The notes: generated by a model not told the origin, from the letters alone. A DNA stretch of 64,000 bases from Psychrobacillus sp042944905 (GCF_042944905.1 NZ_CP168496.1:1550001-1614000); one strand, 5' to 3'. Numbered from the stretch's first letter, positions 1 through 8,526 are shown. Program-made: numbers and translations.

Positions 1-2
1 GG

Positions 3-281
3 AGCATAGAATCTGGTGAAATGCCAATGCGCTATGGAGAAGATGCAGACAGGAGATTCTTTGAATCGGTCATTGCTCCTTTAAAACCACATCTCAAACT
101 AATAAATGCTTATAAAGAAGAACATAATCTTACTTGTATATTTTTCGTTCATTAGAACTTTTACAATGCTCAAACGCCTGGCATGCGTTTGGATCCGACC
201 ATTATTACCTTTGCGCATAGTATAGGGGCTATCATTGATATTTATATCGATAACGAAACAGACTGGGAAGACGAGGAATGA
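3..281 (+). pseudogene. DUF4279-like protein, 3' part, interrupted by an in-frame stop
   Basis: The frame is open from the window edge to a TAG at 153-155. It then continues in the same frame from 156 to a TGA at 279-281 with no start codon at the junction. The two halves read as one protein. The first carries ESVIAPLKPHL and ends in a hydrophobic strand. The second begins NFYNAQTPGMRLDP and ends in an acidic tail. This resembles the C-terminal half of small DUF4279 proteins, where a TPG-hLD motif follows the strand; that assignment is from memory and moderate. The likeliest reading is a nonsense mutation that inactivated the gene. The 5' end lies outside the window, so it is unknown whether the rest is intact. 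Function of the family is unknown. Confidence 0.5.
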
Positions 282-371
282 GTGTCAGGTTAATTCATAC
301 ATTTCGCTGTGTAGTTAGTGAAGTAATTATTAATGATATCAGCTTATGTCAATATAGAAAGGGAGAGGGTA

Positions 372-668
372 ATGACCATACAAAAATGTGATAAATGCAA
401 TAAACGATTTAGTTGGAGTAAAATCTACAAATATCTAATTGTTTCATACAGACCAATTAGTTGTAGTCAATGTAATACTCCACATAGGATTACTTTCTTT
501 TCTAGGATCATAGTATCAATTGTAATAGTTCTGCCATTGTCGATCTTCCTCTTTTTGATACCAGATCAACTATCGTTAACTACTTTTACGATTGTATCCT
601 GTTTAACTATCTATTTTGCCATCACATCTGCATTTTTTCCTTTTTTGGTGAAGTACAACTCTTATTAG
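372..668 (+). CDS. Small CxxC-20-CxxC type membrane protein
   Basis: A 98-residue protein begins with a zinc-ribbon-like module: CDKC, about 21 residues rich in aromatic and basic amino acids, then CSQC. Two hydrophobic stretches follow (about residues 41-60 and 66-86), probably membrane helices. This layout matches the small TIGR04104 'cxxc_20_cxxc' family of unknown function, often found near accessory genes. ATG 372 is preferred because a purine-rich GGGAGAGGG lies just upstream; an earlier in-frame ATG at 333 has no clear ribosome site. It stands alone between the broken DUF4279-like gene and repeat copy A. I assign no function. Confidence 0.6.
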   Translation: MTIQKCDKCNKRFSWSKIYKYLIVSYRPISCSQCNTPHRITFFSRIIVSIVIVLPLSIFLFLIPDQLSLTTFTIVSCLTIYFAITSAFFPFLVKYNSY

Positions 669-724
669 AAAGTAACATTTATATATTGTGAATATTACGC
701 GTGACGCTTGAATTTCACTATGGT

Positions 725-1045
725 CGGTGGAAATAGAGAAAAATAAGTAGTATCCATTGATAAAAAAGCTGTGAGCGGACGAAATTGTATCTTCGTCCGC
801 TTTTAAAAGAGTAGGAAAGAATTTTATCTTCCATTATCCTAACCAAATGCATCATTTCTTTACACATTTCAAGAGAGCGACGGACAAACATCCGCCACAA
901 GATTACCGAAAAAAGTGGATCGTGAAGTGACGCAGTCACTTCACGATCCACAAAAATTCCAACGGAAATAGTGTAGTTGATGTTTCTTCCGAAGCCCTCG
1001 AGAAATAGAAAAGACAAGATACACTTAAAGGGCTTTTGCGTTATT
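725..1045. repeat. Dispersed intergenic repeat, copy A (full length)
   Basis: This about 320-bp non-coding stretch recurs at 8703-9022, 51975-52285 and in part at 27389-27635 and 51612-51719. It contains a first hairpin (arms 774-783 and 792-801, perfect 10 bp, loop ATTGTATC) and a second, perfect 17-bp hairpin (arms 915-931 and 935-951, loop GCA). A shared middle block lies between them (about 834-912), and a shared right end reads AATAGTGTAG...CACTTAAAG. The right end lies directly against the stop codon of the minus-strand yqkF, so the element may serve as that gene's 3' end. A minus-strand open frame through it is not conserved between copies and is not counted as a gene. Confidence 0.85.
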
Positions 1046-1046
1046 C

Positions 1047-1949
1047 TTATAACCGATGTTCTTTATACACATCTTGCTTGGTAATCTCACTAGCTTTTAG
1101 TAGAATATCTTTAGAAACTGGCTGGTTGTAAGCTTCGATCGATTGTAAAAGCTGCTCCGTACTACTTGCACCAATAATTAGAGAACCTGTCACTTTTTGT
1201 TGTAAAACATACTGAAGTGCAACAGAAGTAATAGGTGTATCTAATGCTTGCAGTTGTTCAATCACTGAGATTAATTCTGCGTTAGAATAAGATAAATATT
1301 CCGAAGTTTTATTCGCTCTATTCATACCTTCAAAAGTTAATAACCCTTTTGCTAATGTACCGCGACTCAACAACGAAACATCATTTTTTTCTAACAAGGA
1401 GAACCATTCCTCTGGTCTTCTATCCAATAAACTATATTGCATCATTATGGATACCGCGTTGCTTTTCTTCAAAAATCGATCAATTACAGTTGGTCGAATA
1501 GAAGAAATACCGTATTCTCGAATAAGACCTTCTTTTTTCAATGAATCCATCGAATCAATCACTTCATCGACATCATCTTCCATTGTTCCTCCGTGTAATT
1601 GATAGATATCAATATAATCTGTTTGGAGACGTTGTAAAGATTTGTGAACTGCGGAAGTTATCCACTTTTTGGAAGGATCCCATGACCAACCTTCCCCCGA
1701 ATCATTCAAACGGTTGCCTACTTTTGTTGCGAGAATAATATCTTTTCGATTATTTTTTAATGCATTTCCGACAATCTTTTCATTTTCTCCATTATCGTAT
1801 AAATCTGCCGTATCAAAATAAGTAATACAGTTCTCTAATGCAAATTGAATAATCTTATTGGCATCTTGTTGATTAGTCGGAAGCGACATACAACCAAGTC
1901 CAATCTCAGAAACAGTTATATTACTTTTACCTAATTGTCTTTTTCTCAA
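1047..1949 (-). CDS. yqkF: Aldo/keto reductase, YqkF-like
   Basis: A 300-residue aldo/keto reductase with an (alpha/beta)8 barrel that uses NADPH to reduce carbonyl compounds; the natural substrate is not known. The catalytic tetrad is visible: Asp46 and Tyr51 in FDTADLY, Lys76 in ATKVG and His119 in QLHGG. The C-terminal IIGASS stretch is typical of the NADP phosphate-binding site. It is transcribed divergently from nudF across only 69 bp, the same neighbour as yqkF in B. subtilis, which supports the symbol. The stop codon abuts repeat copy A. No unusual residues are seen. Confidence 0.88.
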   Translation of the reverse strand: MRKRQLGKSNITVSEIGLGCMSLPTNQQDANKIIQFALENCITYFDTADLYDNGENEKIVGNALKNNRKDIILATKVGNRLNDSGEGWSWDPSKKWITSAVHKSLQRLQTDYIDIYQLHGGTMEDDVDEVIDSMDSLKKEGLIREYGISSIRPTVIDRFLKKSNAVSIMMQYSLLDRRPEEWFSLLEKNDVSLLSRGTLAKGLLTFEGMNRANKTSEYLSYSNAELISVIEQLQALDTPITSVALQYVLQQKVTGSLIIGASSTEQLLQSIEAYNQPVSKDILLKASEITKQDVYKEHRL

Positions 1950-2018
1950 TTTTCAACACGTCCTTTTCTACATGTTACAATGTGTAATAGTTAGTTACAA
2001 ATGAAAGGAAGATAAAAT

Positions 2019-2567
2019 ATGAAAAAATTCGAGGAAAAAACGATTACATCTGACTTTAAATACAAGGGTCGAGTGATTACTTTGCAAGTAGATGAAGTTT
2101 TGCTTCCGAACGGTAAAACTAGCAATAGAGAGATTGTGAAACATCCAGGAGCGGTTGCTGTAATGGCTATAACAGAGGACAAGAAGATTATTTTAGTGGA
2201 ACAATATCGAAAAGCATTAGAACGATCCATCATAGAAATTCCTGCCGGTAAAATAGAGCCTGGAGAGCCACCTGAAGTGACTGCACGAAGAGAATTAGAA
2301 GAAGAGACAGGATATACATCTAGTAACCTACAATATGTTCAATCTTTTGCCACATCTCCAGGGTTTGCAGATGAAATTATTCATCTCTATTTTGCAGAAA
2401 ACATTGAGAAAATGACAGGAAAAGCAGATCTAGATGAGGATGAGTTTGTAGAATTAGTTTATGTATCAATCAAAGAAATGGAATCATTAATAAAAAATAA
2501 ACAAATATATGATGCCAAAACGGCTTTTGCTTTTCTTTGGTTAAAAGATTATTTAAAAGAAGCATGA
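2019..2567 (+). CDS. nudF: ADP-ribose pyrophosphatase (Nudix hydrolase)
   Basis: Cytosolic Nudix hydrolase of 182 residues that splits ADP-ribose into AMP and ribose 5-phosphate. The complete Nudix box spans residues 77-99, with Glu83, Arg91, Glu92, Glu95, Glu96 and Gly98 in place to bind the metal and substrate. The preceding EQYRKA and EIPAGKIE strands are typical of the ADP-ribose pyrophosphatase group rather than of MutT. ATG 2019 follows a GAAAGGAAG ribosome site. It heads a tandem run toward fur and xerD in the same order as in B. subtilis. Confidence 0.93.
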   Translation: MKKFEEKTITSDFKYKGRVITLQVDEVLLPNGKTSNREIVKHPGAVAVMAITEDKKIILVEQYRKALERSIIEIPAGKIEPGEPPEVTARRELEEETGYTSSNLQYVQSFATSPGFADEIIHLYFAENIEKMTGKADLDEDEFVELVYVSIKEMESLIKNKQIYDAKTAFAFLWLKDYLKEA

Positions 2568-2617
2568 AGTAACTTTGTACAAGCATATGATGAAAATAGA
2601 TAGGGAGGTGTTCCAAT

Positions 2618-3085
2618 TTGAACCAAACTTATACTATTTTCATTTCATTATGCGTACTAGTTTTTAGTTTTATCGGGGGTTTAATTCTTTTTGAAAAAAG
2701 CACAGCAGAGCAGCAGCAATGGATTATTCATCTCTTGGACGCTCGTGTTCTTTTAGTAGAACAACCTACTTTTCTAGAAACAATTTTTCCGCATTTGATG
2801 ATCGCTATTGTGTTTTTTTTATTCTATCAACATCCTTTTTTACGAAAACTTATTCTGGTGATTTGTGCTTTTAAAATTTCGTTTTACGGGTTTTGCTCCA
2901 GTTATTTGCTCCAAACACAGGCTTCCACATTTCCGTATGTGTTTTGGTGGTTTCCGTTTCAACTAGTTTATTGTGTTCTTCTTCTTGCATTAGCAAATCG
3001 AGTCAATTTGTTTGCGTTATCCTTGTATTCTATTATCATCATAATAGAATACTTCTTAATACCATTTATATTATATAATAATTAA
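2618..3085 (+). CDS. Multi-pass membrane protein in the spoIIM position (possible SpoIIM-like)
   Basis: A 155-residue, very hydrophobic protein with about five predicted membrane spans (roughly residues 6-24, 56-70, 76-92, 102-124 and 130-152). It starts at TTG 2618 behind a good AGGGAGGTG ribosome site. I do not recognise it by sequence. In B. subtilis the gene between nudF and fur/xerD is spoIIM, a membrane component of the septal peptidoglycan-degrading DMP complex. The arrangement of an N-terminal span, a short outer segment and clustered spans is compatible with a shortened SpoIIM. It is shorter than the usual 210 or so residues, so the assignment rests on position only. Confidence 0.6.
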   Translation: MNQTYTIFISLCVLVFSFIGGLILFEKSTAEQQQWIIHLLDARVLLVEQPTFLETIFPHLMIAIVFFLFYQHPFLRKLILVICAFKISFYGFCSSYLLQTQASTFPYVFWWFPFQLVYCVLLLALANRVNLFALSLYSIIIIIEYFLIPFILYNN

Positions 3086-3108
3086 TATCTATTAATAATT
3101 ATTACTAA

Positions 3109-3147
3109 GTGAATCCCTTGTCATAATAATTCACTATTTGGTATAAT
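3109..3147 (+). promoter_or_regulatory. fur promoter with flanking inverted repeat
   Basis: A sigma-A type promoter has TTGTCA at 3118-3123 and TATAAT at 3142-3147 with an 18-bp spacer, 25 bp upstream of the fur start codon. The -35 box lies inside an inverted repeat, AGTGAAT at 3108-3114 and ATTCACT at 3129-3135. An AT palindrome, TAATAATTATTA, sits just upstream at 3093-3104 and resembles a relaxed PerR/Fur-type site. Regulator identity is inference. Confidence 0.6.
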
Positions 3148-3171
3148 GGAAGAAGTTTAAGGAGGCGTCAC

Positions 3172-3615
3172 ATGGAAAGCCGTATTGATCGAATAAAAAA
3201 ACAATTATCTGGTGCGAGCTATAAACTGACGCCACAGCGTGAAGCGACAGTCCGGATTTTGCTTGAAAATGAAGAAGATCATTTAAGTGCAGAAGATGTA
3301 TTTTTACTAGTTAGAGAGATATCACCTGACATAGGACTTGCTACAGTTTATCGTACACTAGAATTATTAAATGAATTGAATGTGGTGGATAAAATTCAAT
3401 TTGGAGATGGCGTATCACGCTATGATTTGAGACAAGAAGGAGCAGCTCATTTCCATCATCATCTTGTTTGTATAGAATGCGGAGCTGTGGATGAAATACA
3501 AGAAGATTTGTTAGAAGACGTAGAAGCAATTGTGGAAAGGAAATGGAACTTTATCATTAAAGACCATCGATTAACCTTTCACGGAATTTGTTATCGTTGC
3601 CAAGAAGATAAATAA
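3172..3615 (+). CDS. fur: Ferric uptake regulator Fur
   Basis: A 147-residue metal-dependent repressor of iron uptake genes. The N-terminal winged-helix DNA-binding domain (about 1-85) contains the recognition segment DIGLATVYRTLELL. The C-terminal dimerisation domain carries the histidine cluster around His93-His97, the structural zinc pair Cys100/Cys103 and a second pair Cys140/Cys143. The sequence fits Fur better than PerR or Zur, and its place next to xerD matches B. subtilis fur. ATG 3172 follows AAGGAGGCG. A strong terminator ends the gene, so xerD probably uses its own start. Confidence 0.92.
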   Translation: MESRIDRIKKQLSGASYKLTPQREATVRILLENEEDHLSAEDVFLLVREISPDIGLATVYRTLELLNELNVVDKIQFGDGVSRYDLRQEGAAHFHHHLVCIECGAVDEIQEDLLEDVEAIVERKWNFIIKDHRLTFHGICYRCQEDK

Positions 3616-3620
3616 ACAAA

Positions 3621-3650
3621 AAAAGGATAGCAAATCGCTATCCTTTTTTT
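3621..3650 (+). terminator. Rho-independent terminator of fur
   Basis: A perfect 11-bp stem (3621-3631 with 3637-3647) and 5-nt loop end in a T run. The xerD ribosome site begins right after it. Confidence 0.9.
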
Positions 3651-3668
3651 GATAGGAGGTAGATAAAA

Positions 3669-4571
3669 TTGGAAAATGGATTGCTTTATTTAGAGGATTA
3701 TTTGCATTTTTTGCGTATTGAGCGACAATTAGCAGATAACACGCTAATTTCCTATAAAAAGGATTTAACCGATTATTTACGGCATATTTTTAACATCCAA
3801 CAATTACATAGTTTAGATAATGTAGAACGGCAGCATATTATTAACCATCTTAGAAAATTAAAAACGGAAGGAAAAAGTCCGAGATCGATTGCAAGGCATA
3901 TTTCATCTATTCGTTCTTTTCACCAGTTTCTATTGCGCGAAAAAGTGACTAATCAGGATCCTACTATCCATCTGGAAATACCACAAATGGAACAAAAATT
4001 ACCTAGTTTTCTTTCAGTGGAAGAGTTAAACGGTTTGTTAAATAGTATAGATACTTCTAAGCCGCAAGGTGTCCGTGATTTAGCAATGTTTGAGCTCATG
4101 TATGCAAGTGGTATGCGTATTAGTGAGTGTTTAAACTTGGATTTAGAAGATTTACATCTAACTATGGGATTTGTACGTGTATTTGGTAAAGGTGGCAAAG
4201 AACGTATTATACCTCTAGGAGGTGCTGCTATTCGTGCTTGCACGACCTATATAGAAGAAGCTAGACCAAAATTGCTAAAATCAACCGAACGCACAGATGC
4301 AATTTTCGTCAATCAAAGAGGAAAGCGTTTGACAAGACAAGGAATTTGGAAATTATTAAATAAGCACACGGTAAATGCAGGAATACAAAAAGAGATTACA
4401 CCGCATATATTGCGCCATTCATTCGCTACGCATTTAATAGAAAATGGAGCGGATTTGCGTGCTGTGCAAGAGATGCTAGGACATGCAGATATTTCTACTA
4501 CCCAAATATATACGCATGTCAGTAAAACGAGATTAAAAGAAGTTTATAAACAATTCCATCCAAGAGCATAA
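3669..4571 (+). CDS. xerD: Site-specific tyrosine recombinase XerD
   Basis: A 300-residue tyrosine recombinase that, with XerC (CodV), resolves chromosome dimers at dif. The N-terminal SAM-like core-binding domain (about 5-92) is followed by the catalytic domain. Catalytic residues are in place: Arg150 (SGMRISE), Lys174 (FGKGGK), His246 and Arg249 (HILRHSF), His272 (LGHADI) and the nucleophile Tyr281 (IYTH). TTG 3669 is chosen because a GATAGGAGG ribosome site lies just upstream and the domain starts at once. It precedes deoB as in B. subtilis. Confidence 0.93.
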   Translation: MENGLLYLEDYLHFLRIERQLADNTLISYKKDLTDYLRHIFNIQQLHSLDNVERQHIINHLRKLKTEGKSPRSIARHISSIRSFHQFLLREKVTNQDPTIHLEIPQMEQKLPSFLSVEELNGLLNSIDTSKPQGVRDLAMFELMYASGMRISECLNLDLEDLHLTMGFVRVFGKGGKERIIPLGGAAIRACTTYIEEARPKLLKSTERTDAIFVNQRGKRLTRQGIWKLLNKHTVNAGIQKEITPHILRHSFATHLIENGADLRAVQEMLGHADISTTQIYTHVSKTRLKEVYKQFHPRA

Positions 4572-4572
4572 T

Positions 4573-4599
4573 TTGTCAGAGGTCTGACGTGTACATTAT
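4573..4599 (+). promoter_or_regulatory. Palindrome overlapping a possible deoB-pdp promoter
   Basis: A perfect 14-bp palindrome, GTCAGAGGTCTGAC (4575-4588), lies in the short gap before deoB. It overlaps a TTGTCA -35-like hexamer (4573-4578), with AT-rich -10 candidates about 18 bp on. Its position suggests an operator for the deoxynucleoside salvage genes. Which regulator binds is unknown. Confidence 0.4.
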
Positions 4600-4644
4600 T
4601 AAAAAATTTGGTAAACTAGAAGAAAATAGTAGGAGGGAATAAAG

Positions 4645-5823
4645 ATGAACAAATTTAAACGTATTCACGTAATCGTTATGGACTCTGTAGGAATCGGAGA
4701 AGCACCAGATGCGGCCGATTTTGGGGATGTAGGTTCCCATACATTAGGTCATATCGCGGAGAAAATGAATGGTCTGAACATGCCTGAAATGCAAAAACTT
4801 GGGCTTGGAAATATAGATGCTATTAAAGGTATAGAACAAGTGGAAAATCCAACAGCGTATTTTGGAAAAATGCAGGAAGCTTCTGTAGGGAAGGACACGA
4901 TGACCGGGCATTGGGAAATTATGGGTTTGAACATAGATAAACCATTTAAAGTCTATCCTGAAGGTTTTCCGGACGAATTGATTTCAGCACTAGAAGAAAA
5001 AATAGGGCGAAAAGTAATTGGAAATAAACCAGCAAGTGGTACAGGAATTCTAGATGAGCTTGGCGAAGAACATATGAAAACAGGCGCAATTATTGTTTAT
5101 ACATCTGCTGATCCAGTGTTGCAAATCGCAGCTCATGAAGGAATAATTCCACTTGAAGAACTTTATCATATTTGTGAAGTTGCAAGAGAAATGACTCTTT
5201 CACCAGAATTTTTGGTTGGTCGAATTATTGCTCGTCCATTTATCGGAGAGCCAGGAAACTTTGTTCGTACTTCCAATAGACATGATTATGCGCTAAAACC
5301 ATTTGGTCGAACTGCAATGAATGAATTAATGGATGCGGGATTAGATGTTTTAGCAATAGGTAAAATTTATGACATATTTAACGCAGAAGGAATTACTTCT
5401 ACCGAACGTACGAAAGACAATATGGACGGAATGGATAAACTCATCACAACATTAGACAAAGACTTTACTGGAATAAGCTTTTTAAACTTAGTAGACTTCG
5501 ATGCATCTTTCGGACATCGTCGTGACCCAATTGGATACGGTAAAGCATTGGAAGAGTTTGATGCTCGTTTAAAAGAAGTTTTGCCGAAGTTAACAGAAGA
5601 AGATTTACTAATTATTACGGCAGACCATGGAAACGATCCAACTATGCCAGGTACGGATCATACGCGAGAATTTGTTCCGTTAACCGTCTATTCTCCAGCA
5701 CTAAAAGAAATAAAGGAATTACCGCTACGTATGACATTTGCTGATATAGGTGCAACTATTGCCGAGAACTTTGGAGTAGCTAAAACAGCATTCGGTGAAA
5801 GCTTTTTATCTTTACTTAAATAG
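4645..5823 (+). CDS. deoB: Phosphopentomutase
   Basis: A 392-residue enzyme of the alkaline-phosphatase superfamily. It interconverts ribose or deoxyribose 1-phosphate and 5-phosphate so that sugars freed from nucleosides enter central metabolism. Metal ligands begin with Asp13 (MDSVGIGE). The phosphorylated threonine is Thr85 in KDTMTGHWE, and the C-terminal metal motifs DFDASFGHRRD and TADHGNDPT are present. It is followed after 29 bp by pdp, which produces its substrate, so the two form a salvage operon. ATG 4645 follows AGGAGGG. Confidence 0.96.
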   Translation: MNKFKRIHVIVMDSVGIGEAPDAADFGDVGSHTLGHIAEKMNGLNMPEMQKLGLGNIDAIKGIEQVENPTAYFGKMQEASVGKDTMTGHWEIMGLNIDKPFKVYPEGFPDELISALEEKIGRKVIGNKPASGTGILDELGEEHMKTGAIIVYTSADPVLQIAAHEGIIPLEELYHICEVAREMTLSPEFLVGRIIARPFIGEPGNFVRTSNRHDYALKPFGRTAMNELMDAGLDVLAIGKIYDIFNAEGITSTERTKDNMDGMDKLITTLDKDFTGISFLNLVDFDASFGHRRDPIGYGKALEEFDARLKEVLPKLTEEDLLIITADHGNDPTMPGTDHTREFVPLTVYSPALKEIKELPLRMTFADIGATIAENFGVAKTAFGESFLSLLK

Positions 5824-5852
5824 AAGAATAAGATGGGAGAGGTGTAGTTATT

Positions 5853-7142
5853 ATGAATATGCTTGAGCTGATTGATAAGAAAAAAAGAAACAATTCATTA
5901 ACAGAAGAAGAAATACAATATATGATAACGAATTATACAAATGATGATATTCCAGACTATCAAATGAGTTCCATGCTTATGGCAATATTAATTAATGGGA
6001 TGAACGATAAAGAAACAGCTTGGCTAACAAAAGCAATGGTTGATTCAGGAGATGTAATTGATTTGTCATCAATCGAAGGTTTTAAGGTGGATAAACATAG
6101 TACTGGAGGAATTGGGGACAAAATTAGCTTACTAGTCGCACCAATTCTAGCATCATTAAATATTCCTGTTGCTAAAATGAGTGGAAGAGGGCTAGGCATT
6201 ACTGGTGGTACAGTAGACAAGCTAGAGTCAATCAATGGTTTTCACGTTGAATTAGAATCGGAAGAGTTCATTAAGCAAGTGAACGAACATAAAATAGCTA
6301 TAGTTGGACAATCTGGAAACTTAACACCTGCAGACAAAAAACTTTACGCTTTAAGAGATGTGACTGGTACAGTAGATTCGATTCCGCTAATCGCCTCCTC
6401 TATTATGAGTAAAAAGATTGCAAGTGGAGCGGATGGTATTGTTTTAGATGTTAAATGTGGTAAAGGTGCATTTATGAAGGATTTAGAGCATGCTACTGAA
6501 TTGGCTTCTACAATGATTAGTATAGGTGAAAACTTAGGTAGAAAAGTAGCAGTAGTTATTACGGATATGAATCAACCGTTAGGTCATAATATCGGAAATA
6601 AACTAGAAGTTGCAGAAGCGCATGATTTTCTAAGTAACTATAAAGAAAGTGAACAAGGTTTACTTGATGTGACAATAGCTATTTCTTCTAAAATGTATCA
6701 GTTAGCAACTGGAGTAAATGAAGAAGAAGCAGAACAAAAAGTATTAGAAACACTTTCAAATGGTGAAGCATTAGATAAATTCAAAGAATTCATTACTGCT
6801 CAAGGTGGGGATTCAACTGATATACTTGCTAAAAATACGAAGCATCAGATTGAAGTAAAAGCATTAAAAGATGGGTATATTCAGTTGATTGATGCTGAAA
6901 TGATTGGTAAGTCTTCTTTATTAATTGGAGCGGGAAGATTAACAAAAGCAGATATTCTTGATTTCGATGCTGGAGTTAAATTAGTAGCACTAACAGGGCA
7001 ACAAGTAAAAAAAGGTGATACTTTAGCTATTTTGTATTCAAATAAAGATGAAGTTACTGAATCGGTAAAATTAATCGAAGATGCCTACACAATCACAAAT
7101 GCTGAACCAGTAAAGAAAAATTCCATCTTAAAAATAATGTAA
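5853..7142 (+). CDS. pdp: Pyrimidine-nucleoside phosphorylase
   Basis: A 429-residue dimeric phosphorylase that splits thymidine, deoxyuridine and uridine into base and pentose 1-phosphate. The family signature lies at residues 109-125 (SGRGLGITGGTVDKLES). KHSTGGIGDK at 81-90 forms the phosphate site, and the C-terminal alpha/beta domain is complete. In Gram-positives this enzyme is usually called Pdp, being broader in specificity than DeoA. ATG 5853 has GAGAGGTG at 8 bp; a second ATG two codons later is possible. It ends at a very stable hairpin. Confidence 0.93.
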   Translation: MNMLELIDKKKRNNSLTEEEIQYMITNYTNDDIPDYQMSSMLMAILINGMNDKETAWLTKAMVDSGDVIDLSSIEGFKVDKHSTGGIGDKISLLVAPILASLNIPVAKMSGRGLGITGGTVDKLESINGFHVELESEEFIKQVNEHKIAIVGQSGNLTPADKKLYALRDVTGTVDSIPLIASSIMSKKIASGADGIVLDVKCGKGAFMKDLEHATELASTMISIGENLGRKVAVVITDMNQPLGHNIGNKLEVAEAHDFLSNYKESEQGLLDVTIAISSKMYQLATGVNEEEAEQKVLETLSNGEALDKFKEFITAQGGDSTDILAKNTKHQIEVKALKDGYIQLIDAEMIGKSSLLIGAGRLTKADILDFDAGVKLVALTGQQVKKGDTLAILYSNKDEVTESVKLIEDAYTITNAEPVKKNSILKIM

Positions 7143-7154
7143 AAGATCATATGT

Positions 7155-7202
7155 AAATGCCATGGAGGCGCTAGCACAGCTAGCGCTTCCATGGCATTTT
7201 AT
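7155..7202 (+). terminator. Very long terminator after deoB-pdp
   Basis: A continuous 21-bp stem with a single G-U pair (7155-7175 with 7179-7199), a 3-nt loop ACA, and a short T tail. This is unusually long for a simple terminator. Confidence 0.85.
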
Positions 7203-7211
7203 TTGTAAATA

Positions 7212-7375
7212 GCGTATTTAGGGTGTTTTATGGGCATATAGCCTCGCTTCACGAGCTTATAGCGTTGCTTTAGGGGTATATGGAATCGGTATGGGCTTAT
7301 ACAATCCGTTTAGGGGAGGATAGCCACACTTTATAGGCATAGTGCGACTTAGCGCTTGTATGTCTCCACGCTTGC
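7212..7375. repeat. Degenerate 19-21 bp tandem array after pdp
   Basis: Successive units begin at about 7234, 7255, 7276, 7295, 7316 and 7336. They share a pattern like GC-TTATAGC--CGCTTTA-GGG. Units 7234-7254, 7255-7275 and 7295-7315 are each exactly 21 bp. Similarity is loose, so this is an old or drifting array. The rest of the gap (7376-7555) is AT-rich, includes a short direct repeat GAATAACGAATAACGAA near 7520 and shows no gene. Confidence 0.55.
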
Positions 7376-7569
7376 CGTTAATGCACACCAAATTTGTTCT
7401 AATACTAAGGTTAATAAGAATATAGATAAAGGGAACTGATTATTGTCCAAAATACTATGACTAAATTAACTAAACTGAGTAAAGGGATTTGTGGCTATTT
7501 AAGCGAATCATATAAAAGAATAACGAATAACGAATAACGAATTGTCAAAGTACCTTGGAGGTTAGTGAG

Positions 7570-8526
7570 ATGAGAGCAGCCGTTTACAGTTCGTATGGAT
7601 CCCCGGAGGTCCTTAGGATAAATGAAGTTGAACTACCATCTATAAAGAATGACGATCGTGTACTGATCAGAGTGCATAACGCTTCGGTCAATCAATTTGA
7701 TTGTCTATATCGGAAGGGTTATTTGCCTACCAGATTAAATAATGGTCTTAAAAAACCAAAATCATCAATATTGGGGATTGACGTTTCGGGTATCGTTGAA
7801 GCGGTCGGTAAAAATGTACAAAGATTTAAAGTTGGCGACTATGTCTACGGAAGCTGCTTCGGATCCCATGCAGAATATGTCTGCCCTCCACAGAGTAGAC
7901 TGAGTCATATGCCGAAAAACATAACTTTCGAACAGGCTGCAGCCGTGCCATGTGCTGCTCAAACAGCTCTTCAGGCATTGCGGGACGTAGCAAAGATAAA
8001 ATCGGGGCAAAAGGTTTTGATCTACGGAGCTTCGGGGGGGGTCGGTCACTTTGCAATTCAGCTTGCCAATTACTACGGGGCTGAGGTAACCGCAGTTTGT
8101 AGCACCTCGAATCTGCAGTGGGTGAAAGATCTCGGCGCACATTACGTGCTCGATTATACGAAAGAAGACTTCTCGAAAAACGGACAAAAGTACGATATCG
8201 TACTGGATGCTGTAAGTAAACGGACCTTTTTTGGTTGTTTAGGTTCACTAACCGAGAATGGTGTCTATATAACAGAAAACCCCCTCTATCCTATGTATCA
8301 CCCAGTTCAGTTACTGGTAGGTTCCTTGCTCGGTCGAAAGAAAGCTAAGCTGCATCTAGCAAAGCCTAATAACATGGATCTAGAATTCTTGCGTGGGCTT
8401 ATAGAGGAAGAGAAAGTAAAACCAGTTATAGAGAAATGTTATCCTTTGGATCAAATCGTAGATGCCCATAGGCATGTAGAAAGCGGACGTACAAAAGGGA
8501 AGGTAGTCCTTCAAATCAAATCTTAA
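7570..8526 (+). CDS. Medium-chain NAD(P)-dependent alcohol dehydrogenase / quinone oxidoreductase family
   Basis: A 318-residue zinc-independent medium-chain reductase. The N-terminal GroES-like domain includes LGIDVSGIVEAVG. It is followed by a Rossmann fold with the nucleotide motif YGASGGVGHFAIQLA, and ends in the typical GKVVL strand. It lacks the structural zinc cysteines of classic alcohol dehydrogenases, so it is closer to quinone oxidoreductases; the substrate is unknown. ATG 7570 is preferred over an upstream in-frame start because GGAGG lies at 7556-7560. Its codon use is visibly richer in G+C than its neighbours, and it sits alone between a repeat array and repeat copy B, which suggests recent transfer. 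Confidence 0.85.
   Translation: MRAAVYSSYGSPEVLRINEVELPSIKNDDRVLIRVHNASVNQFDCLYRKGYLPTRLNNGLKKPKSSILGIDVSGIVEAVGKNVQRFKVGDYVYGSCFGSHAEYVCPPQSRLSHMPKNITFEQAAAVPCAAQTALQALRDVAKIKSGQKVLIYGASGGVGHFAIQLANYYGAEVTAVCSTSNLQWVKDLGAHYVLDYTKEDFSKNGQKYDIVLDAVSKRTFFGCLGSLTENGVYITENPLYPMYHPVQLLVGSLLGRKKAKLHLAKPNNMDLEFLRGLIEEEKVKPVIEKCYPLDQIVDAHRHVESGRTKGKVVLQIKS

Noticed and set aside
718..1017. Minus-strand open frame through repeat copy A (similar ones in copies C and D)
   Set aside because: The related peptides share only a short start and diverge or frameshift between copies; no ribosome site.
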